From assembly GCF_000948975.2 (NCBI RefSeq), contig NZ_CP059735.1, positions 2,356,001 through 2,420,000 on the forward strand: a stretch of DNA of 64,000 nt, written 5' to 3'. The stretch comes from Thalassomonas actiniarum. Its GTDB lineage: Bacteria > Pseudomonadota > Gammaproteobacteria > Enterobacterales > Alteromonadaceae. The translations under genes were made by a program, and so were the position numbers. This document shows positions 26,312 to 34,974 of this stretch, piece after piece. A model generated the notes under the pieces. That model saw nothing but the letters and a program-made list of their open reading frames with translations. It did not search any database and was not told the origin of the DNA. Position 1 is the stretch's first letter, and each line of letters opens with the position of its first letter.

Positions 26312-27448
26312 ATGAAACAAACTCACTTAATCAGTACGCTAGTGGTAGTTGCGCAAAGTTTAGTGATACCCCTTGCCTATGCCGGTGTTGAAGTCAGTCT
26401 GGGAGGCGGTAGCGATAACAATGCCTTCCGCCTTGCCGATAAATTCGATCCGCAGTCGGGGCGTTTTTATAAAACGACTTTCTCCTATCGGGACAAATTT
26501 GATAATGGCCTTTATGTCAACCTTAAGGCGACCAAGACCAGCTTTGAATCGAAACTGGAAAATGCCGACAACGACAAACAGGATGTTAAGCTTGGTTTCA
26601 GGCATACCTTTGACAATACCAACAAGTTTAACTTTGCTGTTTCGGGCAGCAACTACGATAAAACCTATATCAGCCGGACAACCGGTAAGGTCGGAACATC
26701 GGGCGGGAAGGAAATCGAAGACAGATATGATAACCGCTGGTGGCGTTTGCAGTCGGACTATACCTTTAATCTCAATGAACAGCATAGCCTGAACCTGTTT
26801 GCCGAGTTGCTTAACAAGAACTATGAAGAGGTTGATGGTTCGGATTCATTATCCAACCTGGATTATAAGCAGCTGGGCACCGGCATACGCTGGTTTTATA
26901 AACCTTCGAAAAGCTGGCGCCTGGAGACCTCCTTTCGCTACCGGGATCGCGAATACGATGATAAAAGAGCCCGGGACGATGACGGCAAAAGCATAGAAAA
27001 CTCCGAGTTAAGTTATGACTATTACCGCCTGCTGCTCTCCGGGGTGTGGAGCATCAATAAGCAGCACCGGTTGGTGTTAAGGGCATACCGGGAAGACCTG
27101 GAAGATAATCACAGCGGTTATTACGACCGTGAAACCGTCAATGCCTCTTTGACCTGGCGTTATCGCTGGGATAAAAACAATACCTTCACCACCCGCTTGC
27201 AGTACATAGATTACCGTAACGCCAATGATCTCGCCCAAGATGAAAGTGAGCAGGACGAGGATGAAAATGACTCGGTCGATAACCACGGCACGATATTCTC
27301 TGTCAATTACCAGCGGCTGTTATGGAAAAACAAGGATTATAAGGTCAATGGTTACGCTAAAACCAGCTGGTATAACTATGACGCGCCAAGGGATATCTAT
27401 CAATATCAGCGCAGCATTGTTGAAGTTGGCGCGAGTGTGAAGTTTTAA
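26312..27448 (+). CDS. outer-membrane beta-barrel protein
   Basis: The 378-residue protein has a signal peptide (cleavage near AYA-GVEV) and alternating amphipathic strands rich in Tyr, Asp, Arg and Asn; it ends VEVGASVKF with the C-terminal Phe typical of BAM substrates. The pattern resembles the barrel half of surface-assembly or exopolymer-export proteins, without a plug domain. An AAGGGAAG ribosome site lies before the ATG, 10 bp after the TPR gene. It is the last gene of the ligase / TPR / barrel operon, followed by a strong terminator. Inferred role: outer-membrane exit or anchor for the product of this operon. Confidence 0.8.
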   Translation: MKQTHLISTLVVVAQSLVIPLAYAGVEVSLGGGSDNNAFRLADKFDPQSGRFYKTTFSYRDKFDNGLYVNLKATKTSFESKLENADNDKQDVKLGFRHTFDNTNKFNFAVSGSNYDKTYISRTTGKVGTSGGKEIEDRYDNRWWRLQSDYTFNLNEQHSLNLFAELLNKNYEEVDGSDSLSNLDYKQLGTGIRWFYKPSKSWRLETSFRYRDREYDDKRARDDDGKSIENSELSYDYYRLLLSGVWSINKQHRLVLRAYREDLEDNHSGYYDRETVNASLTWRYRWDKNNTFTTRLQYIDYRNANDLAQDESEQDEDENDSVDNHGTIFSVNYQRLLWKNKDYKVNGYAKTSWYNYDAPRDIYQYQRSIVEVGASVKF

Positions 27449-27487
27449 CCGCTACTTTTTTGTGCGCGGTTAATGCTTCCGGACCAT

Positions 27488-27541
27488 TAAAAAATGGCCC
27501 TGGTACAGGAGATCATTGCTCCTGCGACAGGGCCATTTTTT
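27488..27541 (+). terminator. rho-independent terminator after the barrel gene
   Basis: AAAAATGGCCCTG and CAGGGCCATTTTT form a 13-bp stem, with an inner CAGGAG/CTCCTG stem, ending in a T run. The symmetrical A and T flanks would let it work in both directions. Confidence 0.9.
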
Positions 27542-27577
27542 GTTGTCTGTGTACATGGCTAAATAACCTACATCCTC

Positions 27578-27591
27578 TTGATCCAGATCAA
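27578..27591. promoter_or_regulatory. FNR/ANR-type box upstream of the Hsp20 gene
   Basis: TTGATCCAGATCAA is a perfect match to the TTGAT-N4-ATCAA consensus of FNR/ANR/DNR regulators. A TATAAT hexamer at 27623-27628 could be the -10 element, placing the box about 50 bp before the start of transcription. It lies 160 bp upstream of the small heat-shock gene. A Crp/Fnr-family regulator with an E-x-x-S-R recognition helix is encoded at 45898. Confidence 0.6.
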
Positions 27592-27748
27592 GTGTTTAAG
27601 CTGTCAATCTCCCCTGCAAGGCTATAATTTAATTGCTGTTTAGGAATACTTATGGCGAGGTTTGTCCGGAAAAATTCCGGGCTTACCCGGGGTATTTTTA
27701 TCATAAGGTTTTGTGGTAATTGTCTTGTGAAAAGAAAGGAGAATGATC

Positions 27749-28195
27749 ATGAACTTAATCAAACGTAAATCTGCATTTCCATCCGTGTTCAGTGATGATT
27801 TTGATAGCTTGTTTCAAGGTTTCTTCCGCCCGGTATCAGGCTCAGATGTCGCAGGCAAGAAACATAACATGCCGGCGGTTGATATTGATGAACGCGAAAA
27901 CAGCTATTTGTTAGTTGCTGAGCTGCCGGGCTTTGATAAAGATGATATCAGTGTTGCTATCCATGACGGACAGCTGAGCATCAAGGCCGAGCACAGTGAA
28001 GAAAACGAGGAAAAGCAAAGCAGCGGAAATGTGCTGAAAGAAAGACGTTTCGGCAGTTATTTCAGAAGCTTTAACTTTGGCCAAAGTATTTCCGAGCAGG
28101 ATATTATGGCCAAATATGACAAAGGGGTGCTGGAATTAACTATTCCCAAATCGCCTATGTCGGAGCAAAAAGCCAAGCAGATTGAAATTCGCTAA
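27749..28195 (+). CDS. Hsp20-family small heat-shock protein
   Basis: ATG 27749 is preferred over ATG 27743 because AAAGGAG is 7 bp before the former. The 148-residue protein has the alpha-crystallin domain (VDIDERENSYLLVAELPGF, through ISVAIHDGQLSIKAEH) and the conserved GVLELTIPK motif near the C-terminus, followed by a short Lys-rich tail. It is an ATP-independent holdase chaperone. Single gene, with terminator and FNR-type box upstream, so it may be induced by low oxygen rather than only heat (inference). Confidence 0.93.
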   Translation: MNLIKRKSAFPSVFSDDFDSLFQGFFRPVSGSDVAGKKHNMPAVDIDERENSYLLVAELPGFDKDDISVAIHDGQLSIKAEHSEENEEKQSSGNVLKERRFGSYFRSFNFGQSISEQDIMAKYDKGVLELTIPKSPMSEQKAKQIEIR

Positions 28196-28389
28196 CCAGG
28201 CTTAAAGAAAATTGTGGCTCAAGGCCGACAAACAGAAAACACATTCATTTAACATAATATATAAAAAATACCTTGCTGTTATGTCGCCCTGGGCTGCAAC
28301 CTTCATCAGTCAGCGCCCATAGTTCGAGCTGTATCGAAGCAAGTTAAATGGTCGGTATTATCCTGTGTTAAAAAACAGGAGTTAACACC

Positions 28390-29079
28390 ATGAAGTTCCA
28401 GGCCACTCGCTTGACCGAATATTTAAACGACCATTTCTATACCCGTTCACAATTATTAACCCTGGCAAAGCTCGATGAGAGCAGCTTTGCGCGCTTGCTT
28501 GATAAAAAGATCATGCCCGGCGCTTCGTACCGGATGAAAACCACGTTAGCGCTGGACTCATTTTTTGGCGAGCACCGCCAGGAAGAAGAAAGACAATATT
28601 ATGCCAGGGGCTATTTGAGCTGGTTGCAATACCTGGGTGAGCTGGAGGCTGAAAAAGCAGATGGCCAGGATATAAAGGCAATTGTTTTTGCTGATTTTTG
28701 CTCCAGGTATCAAGCAAAGTTGACGGCATTAGCTGCGCAAGGTTTTCACTTGCCAATAATGGCTGACAAGGCCCGGCTGGATGCTTTACTGCTGTCAGAG
28801 TGGCAACACTTTCTTAACGGCACCTATGGTTTATGCACCCGCTCGGGATTGCCGGAAGATATTGCCGCTAAGGAGCTGGCGATTGTGATGATCAAAGCCA
28901 TCGTCGGTGAAGGGCTTGAACTTGACGTTGCAGCGCTGGCGCCCGGGCAAAGTAAACAATTAACCAAGGCGGTAGATTTACTCGACCAGGCGAGCAGTGC
29001 ATTTGCTCCCCATGAAGTGAAGCGAAGCTCTCGTGAGTTATATATCAACCGGGTGCGGCTGAAATATAAACTCAGCTAA
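28390..29079 (+). CDS. conserved hypothetical protein (possibly DUF6058-like)
   Basis: A 229-residue soluble, helix-rich protein. The N-terminus TEYLNDHFYTRSQLLTLAKLDESSFARLLDKKIMP looks like a helix-turn-helix-like or MerR-type targeting segment and resembles what I remember of the DUF6058 family, named for association with natural products; this match is tentative. An AACAGGAG ribosome site lies before ATG 28390. The 194 bp upstream contain no other gene. No catalytic motif is visible, and the neighbours (Hsp20, SRPBCC) give no pathway. Confidence 0.6.
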   Translation: MKFQATRLTEYLNDHFYTRSQLLTLAKLDESSFARLLDKKIMPGASYRMKTTLALDSFFGEHRQEEERQYYARGYLSWLQYLGELEAEKADGQDIKAIVFADFCSRYQAKLTALAAQGFHLPIMADKARLDALLLSEWQHFLNGTYGLCTRSGLPEDIAAKELAIVMIKAIVGEGLELDVAALAPGQSKQLTKAVDLLDQASSAFAPHEVKRSSRELYINRVRLKYKLS

Positions 29080-29109
29080 GCGGTGTTGTTCCCGTCACCC
29101 GGTATGTTA

Positions 29110-29541
29110 TTAAAGGGTATTGATCTGAATATCATCAGGGAAGGGGTGACCGCTGCCCTGGTCTAAATATTGTTTCAGGCTTAGCATAAACGTCGCCCAT
29201 TTCATCGAGCACAGTGCATAAAAACCGGACTCATCTTTCCAGTTGAGATGCTGAAAATAAATGGCGGTTTCCCCTTCATCGGCAAGGGTGAATTTTATTT
29301 CTGTGCCCAGCCACTCTTCATGACCGGCAATGCATTGCCAGTGTACGCTATGATCTGTCATTGACAGCACTTTCATATCCGGGCCCTGGCCATGAAAGCG
29401 AAAAGCTAACGTGCCGCCTTCGCCGGGATCGCCGCTGACATCCCAGGTCCACCATGCCGCCAGGCCTTCAAGGGTATTAAGGGCTGCCATGGCTTTTTCT
29501 GTGCTGGCCTTGACGCCTATTTTTAATGCGATATTACTCAT
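29110..29541 (-). CDS. SRPBCC/AHSA1-type domain protein
   Basis: The 143-residue protein consists of a START/Bet v1-like fold: an N-terminal beta-strand IALKIGVKASTEKAMAALNTLEGLAAWWTWDVSG, the Trp-rich turn typical of AHSA1/YndB proteins, GGTLAFRF, and a long C-terminal helix (GFYALCSMKWATFMLSLKQYL). It binds a hydrophobic ligand in family members. It is divergent from the ArsR gene, with about 170 bp between them containing the probable shared control region; ArsR/SRPBCC pairs are common. Confidence 0.8.
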   Translation of the reverse strand: MSNIALKIGVKASTEKAMAALNTLEGLAAWWTWDVSGDPGEGGTLAFRFHGQGPDMKVLSMTDHSVHWQCIAGHEEWLGTEIKFTLADEGETAIYFQHLNWKDESGFYALCSMKWATFMLSLKQYLDQGSGHPFPDDIQINTL

Positions 29542-29709
29542 GAACTTTCTCCTGATGCATGTATTTATGAGCTTTACCTCTAAATAGTGTAGAGAAAATA
29601 TACCGGGTTACTATCGAAATGCAGATTATTTTTAAATTTAATTATCCTATTGAATTATAAGGTTAAAATTCTTTGTTGTTTTGTTTTTTATTCGCTATAC
29701 TTTCCAACT

Positions 29710-30072
29710 ATGGAAACTAACAAACGATTAGATCTGATTTTTTCTGCCTTGGCAGACAGCCGGCGCCGGGAGATGCTGGAGCAGTTGTCCGAGGGCAAGA
29801 AATCTGTCGGTGAGCTGGCAGGCTTATTTGATTTAAGCCTGGGGGCAATATCAAAGCATGTTTCCTTGCTGGAAAATGCCGATATTATTTATAAAACCAA
29901 GCAGGGACGTACGGTTTATTGCCATATGAATTTTGACATCTGGCAGGAAGTGTCCGCTTATATCAGTATGCAGACCAGTTTCTGGCATAACCGCTTAAAT
30001 GAGCTTGAAGACTTTTTAGTTAACAAAAAAAGAGCAAAAAGTGCGAGCAATAAAAACAGGGAGTCATCATGA
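29710..30072 (+). CDS. ArsR-family transcriptional regulator
   Basis: ATG 29710 gives METNKRLDLIFSALADSRRREMLEQL, the normal start of this family; the in-frame upstream part is hydrophobic and unlikely to be translated. The 120-residue winged helix has SVGELAGLFDLSLGAISKHVSLLENADII as recognition helix and TKQGRTVYCHMN as wing. It lacks the CxC metal motif of ArsR/SmtB, so it belongs to the non-metal subgroup linked to SRPBCC proteins. It overlaps the next gene by 4 bp. Confidence 0.9.
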   Translation: METNKRLDLIFSALADSRRREMLEQLSEGKKSVGELAGLFDLSLGAISKHVSLLENADIIYKTKQGRTVYCHMNFDIWQEVSAYISMQTSFWHNRLNELEDFLVNKKRAKSASNKNRESS

Positions 30073-30506
30073 AAGCCGGTGAGTTAGTGATTAAAAAAGT
30101 CTTTAACTGTTCTAAAAGGGAATTATTTGATGCCTGGTCCCAGGTGAGCCTGTTGTCAAAATGGTTCTTCGCCGCCCCGCAAAAATATAAAGACTCCAGG
30201 GTGAGAAGTAATTTTACCGTTAACGGTGAATATTCACTCACCATGTTTTTTGAAGACGGCTCTGAAGCCTCAATTTGGGGGCATTACCAGGAAATTACCC
30301 GCTACTCGGCGATTGTAATGTCCTGGAATTCAACCATCGCCAAAGACAGCCTGGTTGAGCTGGGCTTTAGCGAGCTCTCTGCCAACCGGGCACAATTAAT
30401 CCTCAGGCATACATTATTTCCCGATGAAGCATCAAGATCGGCCCATCAGCAGGGATGGCTGGCATGTCTGGCGAATCTTGAAAAGCTATTCGGTGAAAGG
30501 GAATAA
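30069..30506 (+). CDS. SRPBCC/AHSA1-type domain protein
   Basis: A 145-residue START-like domain: LVIKKVFNCSKRELFDAWSQVSLLSKWFF is the canonical AHSA1 N-terminus, followed by GEYSLTMFFEDGSEASIWGHY and a C-terminal helix with HQQGWLACLANLEKLF. The ATGA overlap with the ArsR gene shows co-translation. It is a second SRPBCC protein in this locus, distinct in sequence from that at 29110, so the ArsR protein may control both in response to a lipophilic signal (inference). Confidence 0.88.
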   Translation: MKAGELVIKKVFNCSKRELFDAWSQVSLLSKWFFAAPQKYKDSRVRSNFTVNGEYSLTMFFEDGSEASIWGHYQEITRYSAIVMSWNSTIAKDSLVELGFSELSANRAQLILRHTLFPDEASRSAHQQGWLACLANLEKLFGERE

Positions 30507-30624
30507 TTATTCACAGCCCAGGTGGTTCAAGGCCTCAACAAACCTTCAACAAAAGAATAACACACGATTTTATCATAAATTTCGGGTACACTAATGCGCT
30601 TATTTGATCAGGAGAGTATGCCGA

Positions 30625-31701
30625 ATGAAGTCATCGTTACAGCAAGAATTACAAACCACCGGGGATTTTCTCGCTTTAACCCGGGCAAATGAATGGTCAA
30701 TTGACAGTGCTTTTTCATTTGAAGTGAGCTGCAAAAAAACGCAGGCCAAAAGCAAGGTCAGCGTATTAGATACCGGCATCATCGTTTTTGAACCTTTAGA
30801 TCATGTTTCCAGTAAAGATATCGTTTTATCCTGTGCGGTACACGGCAATGAAACCGCGCCGATTGAGATTTGTACCGATTTAGTCAAGCAGCTGATTTTA
30901 GGTGAACTACACCTGCAAGAGCGAGTATTGTTTTTATTCGGTAACCCGGCAGCGATTAATATCGGCAAACGTTTTGTTGAAGAAAACCTCAACCGTTTAT
31001 TCTCCGGCGCCCACTCTTTACCCCAGGGGGATGCGTCCGGGCTGATTAACAAAGAGCGTCACCGCGCACTGGCGTTAGAAAATGCCGTGCGGGATTTCTT
31101 CACTCAAGGCAGTGATATCTCATCCGAGCGCCAGCGTTACCACTATGACTTGCATACCGCAATTCGCGGTTCAAAAAACGATAAGTTTGCCGTCTATCCG
31201 TTCAGGCACGGCCAGCCGTGGAAAAAAGAGCAGCTGCAGTTTATGCTTGCCTGCGGTGTTAATACCATCTTGCTCAGCCATTCGCCGACCACCACCTTCA
31301 GCTATTTCTCGTCCAATGAATTCGGCGCCGATGCCTTTACCGTGGAACTGGGGAAAGTCAGGCCTTTTGGTGAAAACGATATGGCCAATTTTGCCGGTGT
31401 CACGCAAACCCTGACCCGGTTTATCAGCGGCGAAGATCTGCAGTTAACAGACTACAACAGCGAAGACTTTAGTATTTTTGAAATTTACCAGACCATCAAC
31501 CGTGAGCAGGAAAACTTTACCCTGCATTTTGCCGATGATGTTGAGAATTTTACCGATTTCCCGCAAGGTTACCTGCTGGCAACCGACGGCGATATCGAGC
31601 ACAGGGTGAAACAAGCCGGGGAGGCAATTATTTTCCCCAATGCTGCTGTTGCCATTGGCCAGCGGGCGTTGTTAACGGTTATTCCTACCGATATCGATTA
31701 A
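30625..31701 (+). CDS. astE: succinylglutamate desuccinylase
   Basis: ATG 30625 follows AGGAGA at a 9-bp spacing; an upstream in-frame TTG 30604 would precede that ribosome site. The 358-residue zinc carboxypeptidase-like (AstE/AspA) protein has HGNETAP as the first zinc motif (His, Glu), [20 protein letters not shown] with conserved Arg-x-x-x-x-N-L-N-R, and YDLHTAIRG with the third zinc ligand. In the arginine succinyltransferase pathway it cleaves N-succinylglutamate to succinate and glutamate. No other ast gene is nearby, so a stand-alone copy, as in other marine Alteromonadales (from memory). Confidence 0.92.
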   Translation: MKSSLQQELQTTGDFLALTRANEWSIDSAFSFEVSCKKTQAKSKVSVLDTGIIVFEPLDHVSSKDIVLSCAVHGNETAPIEICTDLVKQLILGELHLQERVLFLFGNPAAINIGKRFVEENLNRLFSGAHSLPQGDASGLINKERHRALALENAVRDFFTQGSDISSERQRYHYDLHTAIRGSKNDKFAVYPFRHGQPWKKEQLQFMLACGVNTILLSHSPTTTFSYFSSNEFGADAFTVELGKVRPFGENDMANFAGVTQTLTRFISGEDLQLTDYNSEDFSIFEIYQTINREQENFTLHFADDVENFTDFPQGYLLATDGDIEHRVKQAGEAIIFPNAAVAIGQRALLTVIPTDID

Positions 31702-31902
31702 TGTCTTCATTGCCTGTTTAGCCTGCTTTTATGTTAAGCAGGCAAGCTGGTTTTCTTCCCCCGGATTACAAGGCTGGTAGTCCAGGGGCTGTTCTTTTTT
31801 ATATTCTATACCTATCGGTAAAAAATTATTGAAAGAATTTCTGTTGTTTCCATGTCTAGATAAGTTCACAAAAGGTTTAACTTATTTTAGGTATAATGGA
31901 AT

Positions 31903-32916
31903 ATGCCCGGCAGACAACTTCATTATTTTAACGATCTTGAATTTCCTACCACACATATTGCGATCTTGTATCGCTGGCTGCTGCAGCAGGGTTATCATCA
32001 GCAGGAGTTATTGAGGGACTTGCCTCAGCTGCGGGATATAATCAATGATGCCGACGGTAAGCTGGCCTTCTCTGTGCAAAAGCAATTTATGGTCAATGCC
32101 ATTGAGCTTACCGGCAATGATATGCTCGGTTATGAGCTGGGGCGTTATATCGGCGAACACTCTTTTGGTTTAATGGGTTATGCCGTTAAATGCTCGCCAA
32201 CATTAGATAAAGCACTGGATACTTTAAGTCGCTATTTTTCTTTGAGAAATAGTTTGTTTGAGCTGAATAAATGTCTTAAAAAAAATGAATGTATCTTAAA
32301 GGTGGAGCAGGGGGCTGAGTTTGGTGAAGTCGGCCCGTTTTTGTTCCTGATGTTTATCAGTGCCAATATTACCCTGATAAAAGGCACCGGCGGATATCTT
32401 ACCTCGGCGGTAAAATCCATCCATTTTAGTTTTCCCCGTCCTAAAAGCTGGAGCAGGGCGCTTTTTCCCAATATCAGGGTGTGTTTTGCTGCCAGGTTCA
32501 ATGGGATCGTTTTCTATGAACAAGCACTGCATAATCCAATTGTGTCGAATGATCCCGTCAGTTTGCAAAACCTCACCGAATACTTTGACCTTAAACTCTC
32601 TGCCAAACCCGGTTGTGATTTTATCGGTCGGGTACGCAAAGCGATTATTCAGCAAGGAAATATGAGCGCGAGTCAAAACGATATTGCTGCGCTGATGGGG
32701 CTTTCCCCCCGGACCTTACGCCGTAAGCTGCAGGAATCGGATATCACCTATAAAGAGATCCTCAATGAAGTGCGAACCGATAAAGCTATCAGTTTATTAC
32801 AAAATGATAAGCTGCGTATTTATCAGGTCAGCGAACAGATGGGTTATACCAATTTATCGAATTTTCGCCGGGCATTTAAAATGTGGACCGGGAAAACCTT
32901 TAAAGACTTTAGATAA
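31903..32916 (+). CDS. AraC-family transcriptional regulator
   Basis: The 337-residue protein combines an N-terminal AraC_binding-like (PF12625-type) ligand domain (residues about 20-205, GYELGRYIGEHSFGLMGYAVKCSPTLDKAL) with a C-terminal double HTH (SASQNDIAALMGLSPRTLRRKLQE... YQVSEQMGYTNLSNFRRAFKMWTG). This architecture is common in regulators of fatty-acid or redox genes such as OruR or CdpR-like proteins. It stands alone, 278 bp before the dihaem peroxidase gene, which may be its target (inference). No ribosome site better than AATGGAAT is visible. Confidence 0.9.
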   Translation: MPGRQLHYFNDLEFPTTHIAILYRWLLQQGYHQQELLRDLPQLRDIINDADGKLAFSVQKQFMVNAIELTGNDMLGYELGRYIGEHSFGLMGYAVKCSPTLDKALDTLSRYFSLRNSLFELNKCLKKNECILKVEQGAEFGEVGPFLFLMFISANITLIKGTGGYLTSAVKSIHFSFPRPKSWSRALFPNIRVCFAARFNGIVFYEQALHNPIVSNDPVSLQNLTEYFDLKLSAKPGCDFIGRVRKAIIQQGNMSASQNDIAALMGLSPRTLRRKLQESDITYKEILNEVRTDKAISLLQNDKLRIYQVSEQMGYTNLSNFRRAFKMWTGKTFKDFR

Positions 32917-33194
32917 ATGGCCGGGATAATCCCTGCTGTCCTGTCGCATCTGCAGCACTGGCCAAAAAAATCTCCTGATTACCTAAAATGACTCTTATTG
33001 GCCTTGAAGGTGTCTATTTTTAGCCGCCCGCCTCACCGATAGTATCTATAGTCAAACGCTTTTGTTTGGCCGGATATGATGATTTTCTCTCGAACCTAAT
33101 TATAAATAACCAGAGTTTAAAAAGTCTCTCGATTGAAAACTATCGATCATCAAGGAATTGGTGGCACTCACCATTTACATTACAGGAGAAGAAT

Positions 33195-34565
33195 ATGATG
33201 TTTTCAAAACTAAAAAAATCGACGCTATTTTTTGCCCTGATCACGGGAGCTTCGGTTTCGGGTGCAGCGCAGGCAAATGTTTACAATGTTGATTATTACT
33301 TAAGAGCAAAGCTGCAACATCACCAGGTTTTTCCGGTGAATCCCCCGGCAACCCAGCCGGCGGCTTTAGTGGAGTTAGGGCGTAACCTCTTTTTTGAAAA
33401 AGAAATTTCCGGGCGACGCAATATGTCCTGCTCTACCTGCCACAGCCCGGTGCTTGGCTCTGCCGATGCCCAAAGCCAGTCCCGGGGGCAGGGGGCGATA
33501 GGTTTAGGGCCGAGCAGGCGCAAAAATGGCGATGAATTCTTTCAGTTTTTGCCGCGAAATACCTTAAGTTTATGGAACCGTGGGGTGGCTGGTTGGGATA
33601 CCATGTTTTGGGATGGCCGTTTAGGCGGTACCCCGGCAACCGGCTTTTTCTCTCCCGCCGGTGCCGATACCCCGCAAAATTTCAGTAATGCCCTGGCGGC
33701 ATTTTCGATTATTCCGGTAACGCCTGATGAAGAGATGCGGGGTTTTCCCGGTCAGCTAGACGTATTCGGACAGCCGAATGAAATGGCCGGACTCACCAAT
33801 GACGATTTTGCCCAAATTTGGCCGTTAGTGACCGCGCGGGTTGTTAATAATGACGGTTATAATGACCTGCTCGCCGCAGCTTTTCCCGGCGTTAAGGACG
33901 AAGATATCGATATTACCCATATTGCCGAAGCTTTGGGCGCCTTTATGACCGATGAGTTCACCGCCTTAAACTCGCCTTTTGACCGCTACTTAGCCGGTGA
34001 TAATAATGCCCTTTCAGTAAATGCTAAAAAGGGCGCGTTATTATTTTATGGTCGGGCAAATTGTGCCAGCTGTCACAGCGGCGGCTTGCAAACCGATTTC
34101 GACTTCCATAATATCGCTGCGCCCCAGGTAGGCACGGGCAGAGGGGAGGCGGCGCCATTAGACTTAGGGCGTGGTGCCATTACCAATAACCCGGAGGATA
34201 ACTTTAAGTTCCGTACCCCTTCGCTGCGTAATATTGAATTGGAAGCGCCGTATTTCCATAACGGGGCCTTTGCCAAGTTAGAGGATGCCGTTCGCCACCA
34301 TCTTGATCCTAAGGCTTCTTTAGCCAGCTACGACGACAGTCAGGTTGAACCCGAGCATGTGGGAACATTCCAGGATGATCTGAGTACAATCTTTAGCTTA
34401 TGGTCGACAGTCTCCCCCAGACTGACGGTCACGGGTGAGCCGTTAAATGATGATGAAATTGACAATTTGATGGCTTTCTTATCGGCACTTACCGATCCGT
34501 CGTCACTGAACATGCTTGATTCGGTGCCGGATAAGCTACCCAGTGGTTTAACGTTGGCAGATTAA
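33195..34565 (+). CDS. dihaem cytochrome c peroxidase / MauG-family protein
   Basis: ATG 33195 (or 33198) with AGGAG upstream gives a signal peptide (MMFSKLKKSTLFFALITG, cleavage near AQA-NVY); the longer frame upstream is not needed. The 456-residue protein has two haem-c motifs, CSTCH and CASCH, in the typical order (first after LFFEKEISGRRNMSC, second after GALLFYGRANC), and FRTPSLRNIELEAPYFHNGAF in the C-terminal domain. It reduces peroxide or oxidises a partner in the periplasm. The C-terminal part contains an extra segment after ALTDPSSLNML. Confidence 0.9.
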   Translation: MMFSKLKKSTLFFALITGASVSGAAQANVYNVDYYLRAKLQHHQVFPVNPPATQPAALVELGRNLFFEKEISGRRNMSCSTCHSPVLGSADAQSQSRGQGAIGLGPSRRKNGDEFFQFLPRNTLSLWNRGVAGWDTMFWDGRLGGTPATGFFSPAGADTPQNFSNALAAFSIIPVTPDEEMRGFPGQLDVFGQPNEMAGLTNDDFAQIWPLVTARVVNNDGYNDLLAAAFPGVKDEDIDITHIAEALGAFMTDEFTALNSPFDRYLAGDNNALSVNAKKGALLFYGRANCASCHSGGLQTDFDFHNIAAPQVGTGRGEAAPLDLGRGAITNNPEDNFKFRTPSLRNIELEAPYFHNGAFAKLEDAVRHHLDPKASLASYDDSQVEPEHVGTFQDDLSTIFSLWSTVSPRLTVTGEPLNDDEIDNLMAFLSALTDPSSLNMLDSVPDKLPSGLTLAD

Positions 34566-34649
34566 TGTTGGTAGAGAAGGAGAGCAGCAATAGCGGTAAG
34601 TGATTATCGCTGCTGCATTATAATAGAACCCGGGGTTTATGTTATCAGT

Positions 34650-34678
34650 TAAAGATACCTGCATAGCCGGTATCTTTA
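34650..34678. terminator. hairpin between peroxidase and peptide genes
   Basis: TAAAGATACC and GGTATCTTTA pair perfectly over 10 bp around a 9-base loop. It lies between two convergent genes and may end transcription from either side, though neither side has a long T run. A second weaker stem (GCAGC/GCTGC with GCGGTAA/TTATCGC) lies at 34590-34617. Confidence 0.5.
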
Positions 34679-34694
34679 GCATTACTGTTAAGAG

Positions 34695-34859
34695 TTAACC
34701 TGGCATACAAGCAAATGGACCATTTGATTCATGAGGATCACAATTTCTAGTGGTGTTGAGACCGCCTGCACCACCCACCTTTTGCGTCATCGCTATAGGC
34801 AATACATTTTGATCTTTGGTTAAATTTTTAAGTTTCTTTTTAGTTAATTTAATTTTCAT
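34695..34859 (-). CDS. short GG-leader peptide (RiPP/bacteriocin-like precursor)
   Basis: A 54-residue gene, read as ATG 34859 to TAA 34695, with AAGGAG 6 bp before the start. The N-terminus is a basic leader (MKIKLTKKKLKNLTKDQ, then LPIAMT and QKVGGAGG), which looks like a double-glycine leader; the remaining core has Thr-Thr, two Cys and Pro-rich ends (NTTRNCDPHE, GPFACMPG). Similar K-rich leaders with the phrase LKNLTKD are, from memory, annotated as natural-product precursors in marine gammaproteobacteria. No modifying enzyme or ABC peptidase-transporter is adjacent. The coding potential and ribosome site are directly seen; the RiPP role is inferred. Confidence 0.7.
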   Translation of the reverse strand: MKIKLTKKKLKNLTKDQNVLPIAMTQKVGGAGGLNTTRNCDPHESNGPFACMPG

Positions 34860-34974
34860 AGATCTCTCCTTGTAAATAGCGGCACTTAATTATGCCAACC
34901 CCAAGCTACTATATTTTACCTATAGTGTAAAACTTTTGTTAATTGCAGGTGATAAAAATGATAAGCTTTATTTG

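Noticed and set aside
31715-31750. Hairpin GCCTGC/GCAGGC after astE as a terminator
   Set aside because: The stem is good but there is only a short T run after GGT; too weak to list as a firm terminator.
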